Source: Dyadobacter bucti
GTDB taxonomy: Bacteria > Bacteroidota > Bacteroidia > Cytophagales > Spirosomataceae
DNA length: 64,000 nt
Assembly: GCF_005869225.1 (NCBI RefSeq)
Contig: NZ_SWFP01000001.1
Coordinates: 1,178,001 to 1,242,000 of the forward strand
Reading direction: 5' to 3'
The notes beneath the pieces were generated by a model that saw only the letters and a program-made list of their open reading frames with translations, ran no database searches and had not been told where the DNA came from. Positions 52,507 through 61,268 of this stretch are shown here, one piece after another; position 1 is the stretch's first letter; each line of letters starts with the position of its first letter. The translations under genes and the position numbers were made by a program.

Positions 52507-53424
52507 TTAGCGGATCAACGGGTAGCCCAGATAATTGCTATCCGGTTTATTGGAAAAGTGCCAGGTAATGGCTTTAAAAAATACCGGAATAAAACTGTAT
52601 TCTTTGTTCTTGATATAGTGAAGTAGATTTCTCGGCACCACCAGCGCGAGGAAATAGCAGCAGAAAATGAAAAAAGCAAAAGAGGAAGCGTTTTTTCTGA
52701 TGAACAATATCCTGTTTCGGTTCATAAAATACTCTTTCAAAGCAGTCCGTTTTCCGACGGATACCGATTCCTTGTGATAAATGAGGGCAGATAAATCCGT
52801 ATGGATTTCATACCCCGCCTTACGGATCCGTTCACACCAGTCCAGCTCTTCATAATACAGAAAGTAATTTTCCGCCATCACTCCCGCCTTTTCCAGCGCC
52901 TCCCGCCTGATCATCATCGCCGCTCCGTGCGCATAGCCGGTAACTCCGCTCAAAGAATCATACTGACCATTATCTTCCTCAAATTGCCCGATGCATGCGT
53001 TGCTGCCTGTGTAGTAATTCATCGGCGTGTAACCTGTATACTGAAGCATGCCGGGATGGTCAAAATAATGGATCTTGGGCGAGATCATGCCGATCTTGGG
53101 GTTCGATTCCATGGTTTGCACAAGCTTCCCGATCAGGTCCGGAGTAACTTCGGTATCGTTGTTGATCAGAAAAAGATAATCGCCGGTTGCATGCCTTATT
53201 CCGATATTGTTCCCGCCGGCAAACCCTGTATTTTCGTCAGATCTGATAAATTTGATACCGCTGTCGGCAGCTTCCCAGACAGGTACCGGGTTCACTTTGC
53301 TCCCGTTATCGACCACGATTATTTCCAGAGCAGGGTAAGTATTCACTTCCCTGAGCGACCTGAGCAAATCGTCCGTAACCTGAGGCTGATTAAAATTCAC
53401 AGTAATAATGGAGACACTTTTCAT
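52507..53424 (-). CDS. Family 2 glycosyltransferase, rhamnosyltransferase-like
   Basis: 305 aa. VSIITVNFNQPQVTDDLL, EIIVVDNGSKVNP, GFAGGNNIGIRHATGDYLFLINNDTEV (donor-binding acids) and NYFLYYEELDWCERIRKAGYEIH are typical of the WcaE/rhamnosyl group. One hydrophobic segment lies near 245-262. It transfers a sugar in surface polysaccharide assembly; the sugar is not known. It is the first gene of the two-gene unit. Confidence 0.9.
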   Translation of the reverse strand: MKSVSIITVNFNQPQVTDDLLRSLREVNTYPALEIIVVDNGSKVNPVPVWEAADSGIKFIRSDENTGFAGGNNIGIRHATGDYLFLINNDTEVTPDLIGKLVQTMESNPKIGMISPKIHYFDHPGMLQYTGYTPMNYYTGSNACIGQFEEDNGQYDSLSGVTGYAHGAAMMIRREALEKAGVMAENYFLYYEELDWCERIRKAGYEIHTDLSALIYHKESVSVGKRTALKEYFMNRNRILFIRKNASSFAFFIFCCYFLALVVPRNLLHYIKNKEYSFIPVFFKAITWHFSNKPDSNYLGYPLIR

Positions 53425-53491
53425 GGTGCAAAACGTGCAGCTGATACCTGTAGAATCGAAGGAATAATTTTATTCGTTTGTAGAATTATTT

Positions 53492-53499
53492 CAAAATTA
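53492..53499 (-). promoter_or_regulatory. Candidate -7 box for the GT2 pair
   Basis: The minus strand reads TAATTTTG, matching TAnnTTTG, 67 nt upstream of the ATG at 53424. No TTG at the -33 distance. Confidence 0.35.
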
Positions 53500-53608
53500 A
53501 CAATAAAAATATAGCTTTAACCAAAATGTGGTCCTGCAACGGATATTTTGAAGGAATAGCGTTACAAGTGGTGATAAAATAAAATAGTTACAATCCGTTA
53601 TTCGTAAA

Positions 53609-54160
53609 GTGAAAGTCAACCGTCTTTTGGATATAGGTAAAATTTCGGACAGCAAACCTGAGCTCCCGCCAGGCAAGGAACCGGAAATTATTCTTCTGGA
53701 CAACAAGATCCAGGAGCTGATCGAGGTGATCGCGAAATGCAGACTGGAAAGCCATCACGCGAAACATTATGAACAAAAAATCGCTGCTGCCTTTCAGAAT
53801 TCGGTATCTGTCGCACAGCAGCTCGCACCGTATCAGTCGCTCGATCAGGACAATAATTTGTCCAGAGAAGAACTGCTGGAAGGCCTGGAAAAATTGCTTT
53901 CTGAAACCAAAATCGACAGCCAAATGACCAGGCGGTATCTGCACCGTCACACGGCCCAGAAAATTGTGATGTTCATCCTGTCCATCCTGCTGATTGTAGT
54001 AGGGTTTGCAATGATCATCATGCCCGCCCCTCCCAGCTTCGAAATGTTCACCGTCTTCTATTTCAATCAAAATGACGGCGTAACGATCATGGATCTGGTG
54101 TCTTTGCTGGTCATATTTGGCGGAGTTCTGATGTTTGTATTAAACTTCAACAAAAAATGA
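53609..54160 (+). CDS. Unknown coiled-coil, two-helix membrane protein coupled to the receiver-phosphatase
   Basis: 183 aa, GTG start. Residues 30-115 are charged and heptad-like (LDNKIQELIEVIAKCRLESHHAKHYEQKI), and two hydrophobic helices follow at about 119-141 and 161-179, with a 20-residue loop between. No family is recognised. Its stop overlaps the ATG of the response regulator by 4 nt, so it is co-translated with it. It is a candidate membrane scaffold or sensor for that regulator; this is inference. Confidence 0.6.
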   Translation: MKVNRLLDIGKISDSKPELPPGKEPEIILLDNKIQELIEVIAKCRLESHHAKHYEQKIAAAFQNSVSVAQQLAPYQSLDQDNNLSREELLEGLEKLLSETKIDSQMTRRYLHRHTAQKIVMFILSILLIVVGFAMIIMPAPPSFEMFTVFYFNQNDGVTIMDLVSLLVIFGGVLMFVLNFNKK

Positions 54161-55314
54161 TCGCTTTCGAAGAAGCACCGGCGAAATTGAAGAAAGTGCT
54201 GATTGTCGAGGATAACCTGCTTTTTCGCAAGGTTATCTCGGCTTCCCTTACCAAAGCCGGCTATCAATGTGTTCTCTGCGACTCGGCATCAGAGGCGCTG
54301 AAATTGCTGGTCAATGAGCAGCCAGACCTTATCCTGTCCGACTATGACATGCCGGAAATGAATGGTTTCGATTTCAGGCAGGCCGTGCTGCAAAACCCTG
54401 ATATCAGTGATATCCCGTTCGTGTTTCTTACTTCCCATACCGATAATTCACTAGTATTGGAAGGGCTCAATATGAATGCATTGGACTATATTAATAAGGA
54501 AACACCGCTTCCGGTAATTATATCCAAATTAAAAAACATCATCAACTCCCTTGAAAATGAACATATCAGATCAATCCGGGAATTAAGGATTGCGGCTGAA
54601 ACACTGAATGTCAAATCAATACCGACGGTGAGGCCGCAGGTTGCCGGATACAGTATTCACTTCTGGCACAAAGGATTCCGCGGATACCCTGGGGGTGACT
54701 TTATCGATTTCGTCCAGGTGGATGACAGATATTGCTTTGCTTTCCTGGGAGATATCATGGGTAAAAAGTGGAAAGCCTGGTTCTTCACTTTTGGTTTTTT
54801 AAGCTACATCAGGGCTGCTATCAGATTTTGCGTGCTGGACAATGATTTTGCACTGGATACAATTGTGCAGAAGATCAACAAACTGATCTACCTGGACGAG
54901 AGCCTTCAGAACATTTTATCAAGCCTTTCCCTGCTTTTGCTGGACAGCCAAACCGGCCAGATACATTATACAGGCGCAGGCGATTTGCCATTGATCAATT
55001 ACAAAACGGAAACCAGGGAAACGAAGACAATCCTTTCGTCGGGTCTGTTGCTCGGATTGCTGGAAGATGGGTTTTACGACAAGCAATTGATCCAGATGAG
55101 TCCGGGCGACCAGCTTGCGATTTTCACTGATGGCATGATCGATATTCCTTCCGATGGTCTGAAAAAAAGCGATTATCCATTCTTTGTTACCAGGATCAGC
55201 CCCTACCTCGGTATGCCGGATAGCTTCGAACTGATCAGGGCCAATGTGCTGGAAAGCATTGACGACAGCAATCAGCTGGATGATTCAAGTATAATTTTTA
55301 TAGAAAAACTTTGA
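54157..55314 (+). CDS. Response regulator with PP2C/SpoIIE phosphatase output
   Basis: 385 aa. The receiver (about 12-130) keeps E18/D19, phosphoacceptor D62, T92 and K114, so it should be phosphorylated. A helical linker leads to a PP2C/RsbU domain (about 160-385) with PGGDF (179-182), GD at 198-199, TDG (324-326) and DD (375-376) as metal ligands. The loop around GDIMGKKW and the GAGDLP box differ from the usual GDVSGKG and NAGHxP. It should dephosphorylate the STAS protein encoded next, as in RsbU or HsbR. Confidence 0.9.
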   Translation: MIAFEEAPAKLKKVLIVEDNLLFRKVISASLTKAGYQCVLCDSASEALKLLVNEQPDLILSDYDMPEMNGFDFRQAVLQNPDISDIPFVFLTSHTDNSLVLEGLNMNALDYINKETPLPVIISKLKNIINSLENEHIRSIRELRIAAETLNVKSIPTVRPQVAGYSIHFWHKGFRGYPGGDFIDFVQVDDRYCFAFLGDIMGKKWKAWFFTFGFLSYIRAAIRFCVLDNDFALDTIVQKINKLIYLDESLQNILSSLSLLLLDSQTGQIHYTGAGDLPLINYKTETRETKTILSSGLLLGLLEDGFYDKQLIQMSPGDQLAIFTDGMIDIPSDGLKKSDYPFFVTRISPYLGMPDSFELIRANVLESIDDSNQLDDSSIIFIEKL

Positions 55315-55319
55315 CGGTA

Positions 55320-55658
55320 ATGATTTTAAAAATCAACGAAATTGAAAAAGTAGTGCAGGCTACCATTATGCCTCATGAAGCGAGTCTGGCCAATGCGGAT
55401 TTGTTTAAGGAAGAAATGATCACCCTGATTGCCAACGGTGCGAAACTGATCATTGTGAGTTTCGAAAACGTAAATTACATCGACAGCTCATTTTTAGGAA
55501 GCCTGGTTGTAGCCCTGAAATATGCCATGCCGCGCAATGTGGACATTTATCTGGTATCTCTCAAACCCGATGTAAAAAACTTGTTAACGCTGATTAGAAT
55601 GGACAAGGTCTTTAAAATCTTTAAAGATTATGAACAGGCTATGGAGAAAATAAACTAG
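55320..55658 (+). CDS. STAS-domain anti-sigma-factor antagonist-like protein
   Basis: 112 aa from the ATG at 55320; a TTG at 55311 overlapping the previous stop would add three residues. The STAS signature is NVNYIDSSFLGSLVVAL, with the usual phosphorylatable serine at S56 or S57 after D55. It ends in a helix with IRMDKVFKIF, typical of SpoIIAA-type proteins. It is the presumed substrate of both the PP2C and the HATPase beside it. Confidence 0.9.
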   Translation: MILKINEIEKVVQATIMPHEASLANADLFKEEMITLIANGAKLIIVSFENVNYIDSSFLGSLVVALKYAMPRNVDIYLVSLKPDVKNLLTLIRMDKVFKIFKDYEQAMEKIN

Positions 55659-55661
55659 TCC

Positions 55662-56231
55662 ATGGAAGATCACAGGTACCAAAAATCATTTGTATTTCAC
55701 AACGCTACGGAAAATCTGAACTCGGTTTTAACGAGCTGCCTGAATTACATCGATGAAAAAAAAGACGTATTGCCGGTACCAGTGACCATCCATCCGCATA
55801 TTAAATGGACGATTACCGAACTGCTGCTCAACGGCACCAAGCATGCAGGCACAGCAGAAAGCAATCTGACACTTAAGCTGAGTGCAGAAAACCTGGTTAT
55901 AAAAAAAGAAGATTCGGGGAATCCGCTGCGACTTAAGGTCAATGAACCGTCCGCGGAGCTTGTATGGCCCCTTCGGGATTCGATGCTGGGCCAGGAATTT
56001 GAGATTTACCACAACGGCATGGATTCACTCCGCGTTTTCACCGAAAGCCGCGATACCGCTATTTTCAGGGTTATCGAAATGGAAGATATGGAGATGCCGC
56101 AGCTGCTGGGCAATACGAGCGAACACTTCGGGCTGATGATCATCGCAAAATCATCCGACCATTTCAGCTATTTATACGACCGCCATAACAAACGAAATAT
56201 TTTCAGCGTCACCTTCGATTACACCGAATGA
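55662..56231 (+). CDS. Stand-alone divergent HATPase (anti-sigma-factor-like kinase)
   Basis: 189 aa. The N-box is TITELLLNGTKHAG (E53, N57, K60, H61), and D84-S-G86-N is the counterpart of the DxGxG box. The G2 box is only HFGLMIIAKSSD, and the usual glycine-rich lid is reduced. It resembles RsbW/SpoIIAB but is longer and more divergent; ATP binding is likely and kinase activity uncertain. It starts 3 nt after the STAS gene, and its stop overlaps the acyltransferase start. Confidence 0.72.
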   Translation: MEDHRYQKSFVFHNATENLNSVLTSCLNYIDEKKDVLPVPVTIHPHIKWTITELLLNGTKHAGTAESNLTLKLSAENLVIKKEDSGNPLRLKVNEPSAELVWPLRDSMLGQEFEIYHNGMDSLRVFTESRDTAIFRVIEMEDMEMPQLLGNTSEHFGLMIIAKSSDHFSYLYDRHNKRNIFSVTFDYTE

Positions 56232-57361
56232 AAGATCAGAATAGCATAAAACACCGGTTTGAAGTCCTGGATATTTTCCGGGGGATCTTTGCTTCCCTGG
56301 TCTTCTTGTTCCATTTAAGCCCATTTGCAGAAACCCCGGTCCTGAAAAACAGCTTCGTCGAAAATTCGGATATGTTTGTGGATTTCTTTTTTGTGCTGAG
56401 CGGGTTTGTGATCGCGTACAGTTACCAGTATCTGGGCAACGGACAACAACTCAAATTGTTTTTAACGAAAAGGGTCTACCGGATTTATCCGCTGCATTTT
56501 TTTATGCTGATGGCATTCGTGGGGATGGAAGTTGCCAAAAACCTTCTTAATCCCTACATCAAAGTCAATAACCTGGAAAACCCAGCAAACAATGTGCTCA
56601 CCTTTTTCACTTCGCTTTTCCTGATCAATTCAACACCTGTTCCCGGCGTGGCCGATGTCAGCTGGAATATCCCTAGCTGGTCCATCAGCGCGGAAATGAT
56701 GGCTTATCTGGTATTCGGCGGGCTGCTTGTCGGGATCCATACTTCCGGACAGTACAAACGCAGGAATATCTTTTATGCTCTCATCATCCTGATTTCCCTG
56801 GCATGTTTGTGGCAGGTGTCCGGGAGTTTTCAGATCAATTACAGTTTCAATTACGGCTTTCTGCGAGGAATACTTGGGTTCTTTGCGGGTGTGATTTGTT
56901 TCAATTTATTCAGTGCAACCCACTTGCAGGTGCGCAACTGGCCAGCTTTTTTATTCACAGCAGGCGAATTGGTTACCCTGGCCCTGATCGGGTTCTGCAT
57001 ATACCATGGGGAAGCGCTTAAATCGTTCGGGATTGTATTCGAAGCATTGTTTTTTGCGTGTATTTACATCTTTTCATTTGAAAAAGGCATTCTTTCCACG
57101 GGTTTGAAAAGCGTTGGCCTGCTCCACAAGCTCGGCCAGTACTCCTACTCCATTTACATGACCCACGCGCTGCTGATCAGTCTTTTCAATGTACTTTTTA
57201 TCCGCATCCTGAAATTCTCCCCAGCATCTTACTCCTGGCTTTTCATTGTCAATTTCGTGCTGATTTATTTCGTCTCGGCCTGGACATACAAAAACATTGA
57301 AATGAGATTTCAGTACAAATCGTCCAAAAAGCAGGCTGAAAAGCAGGAAGTCAAAATCTAA
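56228..57361 (+). CDS. Acyltransferase 3 family membrane protein
   Basis: 377 aa with about ten hydrophobic helices. The start FEVLDIFRGIFASLVFLFHLSPF carries the RG and H of the OafA/NodX family. FVDFFFVLSGFVIAYSYQYL and KRVYRIYPLHFFMLM follow. It probably O-acylates a surface polysaccharide. The 4-nt overlap with the HATPase links sugar modification to the signalling unit. Confidence 0.92.
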   Translation: MKDQNSIKHRFEVLDIFRGIFASLVFLFHLSPFAETPVLKNSFVENSDMFVDFFFVLSGFVIAYSYQYLGNGQQLKLFLTKRVYRIYPLHFFMLMAFVGMEVAKNLLNPYIKVNNLENPANNVLTFFTSLFLINSTPVPGVADVSWNIPSWSISAEMMAYLVFGGLLVGIHTSGQYKRRNIFYALIILISLACLWQVSGSFQINYSFNYGFLRGILGFFAGVICFNLFSATHLQVRNWPAFLFTAGELVTLALIGFCIYHGEALKSFGIVFEALFFACIYIFSFEKGILSTGLKSVGLLHKLGQYSYSIYMTHALLISLFNVLFIRILKFSPASYSWLFIVNFVLIYFVSAWTYKNIEMRFQYKSSKKQAEKQEVKI

Positions 57362-57363
57362 TA

Positions 57364-58617
57364 TTAGGATTTCGACTGCAAATGCCGTTCAATGATATCC
57401 GCCATGGCATCTACCCGGCTTTCCCAGGTGTTTTCGGAGGCAATCCCGATCCTTTCCTCCCGCAGCTGGCCACTGTCCGTGGCAAGCGCATTATGAATGG
57501 CCTGTGAAAAAGTCTCAGGGTCGGAGCAGAACACCACCGCATCACCTGTGAATTCTTTCAGGTCAGGATTGAAATCGATAGCCACTACCGGCTTGCCCGC
57601 GCCCAGATATTCGAATAACTTAAGGGGAAAGATACTGCTGCTGACTTCATCCTTCTTGAAGGGGATCAGGGCAACATCAAAACCTTTGATCACCGCAGGC
57701 ATATCATCGTAAGCTACCGGGCCCGTAAAAAACACATTGGAAGCGGTGTTGAACCACTCGGGAACAAAGTCCGGAGAGACCGGCCCCACAAAAACAAAAC
57801 TTTTTTCAGGGTTGATCTCTATCACTGCTTTCAAAAGATCGTAATCTATCCGGCGCTCGATGGCACCAAAATACCCGATCACAGGCTTTTTTATTTTCGC
57901 TATGACCGGCAGAATAGCGAGTTCCGGATTCAAAGCCTTGCTGCTGTGTCTGATATCAGCAGCATTGGCAACAAAATAAGAATTGGGGTTCTCCTTCTTT
58001 TTCTCATTATACAATTGCCGGCTGCTGCAAATCACAAGGTCGCTGTTTTTCACAAGGATCTTCTCAGATATAATGCCATGCTTGCGGTTAAACGGCAGTA
58101 CCATGGGATCCAGGCAATGATAGATCTTCAGTAAGGGGTCAAGACCGTCGGCCAGTCCGGGATAGTGAAAATTGAAGGAATTGATATAGATAAAATTTTC
58201 GATCCGGTGCGCGCGGATGATGCCTTTCAATTTGCGGCGTATCAGAAATTCGTTCCAATGCAACGCAGCCCTGAAAAAAATATTTTCAGGCAAAAAGTTG
58301 ATCGACAGCAGTATGGGCGGAATAATAACTTTCAGATTAGGAATGTCCGTATCGATCAGGTCTGTGCCGGTCGGGGAAAAGTACCTCTTTCTGCTCTGAT
58401 ACTCGGAAGAATTTCTGAGCTTAAAATAATCCCTGACCGTAAAAGGATTTTCAACGTAATAGACGGTATTTTCCCTTGCCAGGAGCTTGGCGGTAGTATA
58501 ATTTGTCGATTCGATCTTCGAGTCGAAGCGCGGCAAGCCGAAAATAATGATCTGGTGTCCTTTAAGTTCCAATCGGCTTGTTGTATTTGTAGACCTCATT
58601 TCTGTACATTTCACCAT
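57364..58617 (-). CDS. Glycosyltransferase, GT4-like (GT-B)
   Basis: 417 aa. The C-terminal half is typical of GT-B enzymes: KPVIGYFGAIERRIDYDLLKAVIE, VFVGPVSPDFVPEWFN, GFDVALIPFKKDEVSSSIFPLKLFEYLGAGKPVVAIDF, with the sugar-donor E at FEYLGAGKPV. The N-terminal part has FIYINSFNFHYPG. An ATG at 58599 is an alternative start. Its gene lies 57 nt after the flippase in the same direction and converges on the acyltransferase (2 nt apart). Confidence 0.88.
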   Translation of the reverse strand: MVKCTEMRSTNTTSRLELKGHQIIIFGLPRFDSKIESTNYTTAKLLARENTVYYVENPFTVRDYFKLRNSSEYQSRKRYFSPTGTDLIDTDIPNLKVIIPPILLSINFLPENIFFRAALHWNEFLIRRKLKGIIRAHRIENFIYINSFNFHYPGLADGLDPLLKIYHCLDPMVLPFNRKHGIISEKILVKNSDLVICSSRQLYNEKKKENPNSYFVANAADIRHSSKALNPELAILPVIAKIKKPVIGYFGAIERRIDYDLLKAVIEINPEKSFVFVGPVSPDFVPEWFNTASNVFFTGPVAYDDMPAVIKGFDVALIPFKKDEVSSSIFPLKLFEYLGAGKPVVAIDFNPDLKEFTGDAVVFCSDPETFSQAIHNALATDSGQLREERIGIASENTWESRVDAMADIIERHLQSKS

Positions 58618-58674
58618 AGAATTAACTCCATCAAAAAATCCATACTCAGACCGCCTGTCTGCTCGTCGTTCCCC

Positions 58675-60012
58675 CTAAAATCCAAGCTTCATCCAGTAAG
58701 CCCTGATCACACTGAAAGCCTCGGAATATCCTGTGGTTATTACGCTAAAAATGCTGAAAGGATGGAAACGGTTCAGCCCCCAGTAACCTACCCCTACCCC
58801 AATGAGCGTCGGGATAACCCCCGCGACAGCCACCCCGTAAATACTTCCGGTGATTTCAATGCCGATAAAAGATGAAGAAATACTCGCGGCAAGCATTACA
58901 AGTACCTTGATGAAATTGATCTTCGGTTGATGGATCACGTCGAGCGTCAGTGCAAAAAACCTGTCCATCGGATAAAGAAGTGCGAAAGTCATAAAAAGCC
59001 GCATAATGTTCGCAGCTTCTGTACCCACATATTTGCTCCCGCCTATGATGTAGATCGCCACATCTGCCAGTGCCACCGCCCCTATGCTAACCGGTAGCAG
59101 GGCGATCGTAAGAATGCCCGTATACCGGGCCATGGTACCGATCACTTTGTCCTTGTCACCGGCGTTATAAGCTGCCGAAAGTTCCGGCATTCCTGTGGCG
59201 GCAAAACTTCTGAGAGGTATTTCAATAATTTCCATTAACCGCTGTCCCAGATTAAACACCGCCAGGGCTGCCGGCCCGAGCAGGAAGTTGATAATCATCG
59301 TATTGGATGTGCCAAACAAATTGGAGCTGAGTGTAGTCCCGACGCTGTATTTGCCAAAATGGAACAACTCTCGGATGCAGGGCATGGTGCGTTTTTTAAA
59401 CATTGAAACCGATGCCCAGCCCATAAAAATGGTATAAAGGCTTGTCACGATGGCACCTGTGAGATAGGCATATATAATGTTCTGAAGTGAGGCCGTACCG
59501 GTAAAAACCATAATGACCACCAGAAAAATAAAAACGCCCTGGCTAAAAAAACGGATATAGAGCAGCTGATCAAACCGTTGCTCTGCCTGTACCACGCAGG
59601 AAGCGATAAACGAAGGCAAAGAGGCCACATAGATGATCCCGAACCATTCCATAAACAAAGCCAGGGAAGGGTTTTTCAGATAAGGGGAAAAGAAGTAGGC
59701 TGGAATGTTGAGCAGCAGCAGGATCCCGGTTATCGCGCCCCCTATGAACCAGGTTGAACCCACCACTTCCTGTTTTCTCTCCGTACCCGACCCGGCATAA
59801 AATTTAATAAAAGCAGTAGTAATAAAACCGGATCTGAAGGTGTCCACCAGCAACAAAACAGAAAGAAAGAAAACCCACATCCCGATATTGGCCACCGACA
59901 GAGCTCTATACAGGATAATCATGTTCAGCATGCCCAAAACAGACATGATCCCGTTGCCGGCAAGAGAAAGAAAGTGTTTATTTTTTAACTTTTGTGAAAG
60001 TTGAAATCCCAT
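58675..60012 (-). CDS. Polysaccharide flippase (MATE/Wzx-like)
   Basis: 445 aa with about twelve hydrophobic helices and no long soluble part. MSVLGMLNMIILYRALSVANIGMWVFFLSV and LFHFGKYSVGTTLSSNLFGTSNTMIINFLLG are typical of oligosaccharide flippases. It moves lipid-linked units across the inner membrane. It is followed by the glycosyltransferase at 57364. Confidence 0.9.
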   Translation of the reverse strand: MGFQLSQKLKNKHFLSLAGNGIMSVLGMLNMIILYRALSVANIGMWVFFLSVLLLVDTFRSGFITTAFIKFYAGSGTERKQEVVGSTWFIGGAITGILLLLNIPAYFFSPYLKNPSLALFMEWFGIIYVASLPSFIASCVVQAEQRFDQLLYIRFFSQGVFIFLVVIMVFTGTASLQNIIYAYLTGAIVTSLYTIFMGWASVSMFKKRTMPCIRELFHFGKYSVGTTLSSNLFGTSNTMIINFLLGPAALAVFNLGQRLMEIIEIPLRSFAATGMPELSAAYNAGDKDKVIGTMARYTGILTIALLPVSIGAVALADVAIYIIGGSKYVGTEAANIMRLFMTFALLYPMDRFFALTLDVIHQPKINFIKVLVMLAASISSSFIGIEITGSIYGVAVAGVIPTLIGVGVGYWGLNRFHPFSIFSVITTGYSEAFSVIRAYWMKLGF

Positions 60013-60372
60013 GAACGAGTCAATAAGTATATAGCGGGCTTTGCTTTTGAGCGTAGTGCAAATAAGTGATTTTTTATCGAAGACATTACTGAATTACAAA
60101 CTATTTATAGATACAAATTAACTAATTTGCTTCTTTGCTAGATTAATTGCTACGAAATATTTTTATTTATATCACAGTACTCTCGCTTATGCCAAAAAAC
60201 TTTACTATTTGGGAATTTCGTCGCACACCGGTTTGCGCAACAGGTCAAGAATTCTCCTCCTCAAAAGAATATCCGGTTAAGGAAAGCAGTCCGTTTTCAG
60301 ACCAGCTCATGTGCTGGCCGAAGCCTTAAACTAAATCCGTTGCAGCCTCAGCATTGTTAAAACATATTGAAA
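60013..60372. other. Gene-free divergent promoter region
   Basis: 360 nt between the flippase and the first GT2 gene of the next unit. The first 150 nt are AT-rich with TTTG boxes that fit no promoter rule well. A 60-codon open frame inside has no conserved features. No terminator or repeat is seen. Confidence 0.5.
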
Positions 60373-61245
60373 ATGAGTTTATTTGGTTTGCCGAAATGGC
60401 TTTTACCACATCTTTTTAGGAACAAACAGTTCAAGGACCTGACAAACCAGGAAATTGAAAATCTTAAAACCGCCATCAGCAGTTTTAAGGAAGAAAAACC
60501 GGATGTTTCAGTGGTGATACCCGCCTGGAATGAGGAAAACAACATTTACCGTACGCTTTCGTCACTTTCTCAAAGCCGCACAAAATACAAAGTGGAGATC
60601 GTCGTCATCAATAATAATTCTACGGATGGAACCCAGTTTGTGCTGGATACCCTCGGCGTGCGAAACTACCTGCAGACCATCCAGGGAACACCTTTTGCCC
60701 GGCAGATGGGCCTGGACATGGCCCGCGGAAAATATCATCTGTGTGCAGACTCCGACACTTTTTATCCGCCGGACTGGATCGATCTTATGGTGGCGCCCAT
60801 GGAAAAGGACTCCGGCATAACCGGTGTTTACGGCAATTATTCGTTCATCCCGCCCGAAAACCAGGGCAGGTTCGGACTTTGGGTCTATGAGCAGTTTGCG
60901 GAAATTATGATCCGGATCCGTAAGAAAAACAGGGAGTACCTGAATGTGTACGGTTTCAACATGGGATTTGTGACGGAAACAGGCCGTACCACCGGTGGCT
61001 TCAAAGTAAGCGGCTCAAGGGTATATGCCAATGTCGTTGGGGCCGATTACATGAACGAAGCCGAAGACGGGCGCATGGCCCTCAACCTGAAAAAAGAGGG
61101 TAACCTTAAAAGGGTCACAGATTCAAAAGCGACGGTTTTCACTTCACCGCGGCGGCTCCTGGACGATGGCAGTATCGCAAACGCTTTCATAAACCGGGCT
61201 AAAAGACAATTAAAGGGAATGTCGGAGTATTTCTCGGCGTCCTGA
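60373..61245 (+). CDS. Family 2 glycosyltransferase
   Basis: 290 aa from the ATG at 60373; a TTG two codons upstream is also open. SVVIPAWNEENNIYRTLSSL, VVINNNSTDGTQFVL, QGTPFARQMGLDMARGKYHLCADSDTFYPPDW and NEAEDGRMALNLKKEGN carry the donor-binding acids. A sugar transferase for envelope polysaccharide is likely. It heads a line of three GT2 genes and a histidine kinase. Confidence 0.87.
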   Translation: MSLFGLPKWLLPHLFRNKQFKDLTNQEIENLKTAISSFKEEKPDVSVVIPAWNEENNIYRTLSSLSQSRTKYKVEIVVINNNSTDGTQFVLDTLGVRNYLQTIQGTPFARQMGLDMARGKYHLCADSDTFYPPDWIDLMVAPMEKDSGITGVYGNYSFIPPENQGRFGLWVYEQFAEIMIRIRKKNREYLNVYGFNMGFVTETGRTTGGFKVSGSRVYANVVGADYMNEAEDGRMALNLKKEGNLKRVTDSKATVFTSPRRLLDDGSIANAFINRAKRQLKGMSEYFSAS

Positions 61246-61268
61246 TCAGTTTTAAATATTCATCCATT

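Noticed and set aside
60147-60329. 60-codon open frame in the divergent gap
   Set aside because: Short, no conserved features, inside an AT-rich promoter region.
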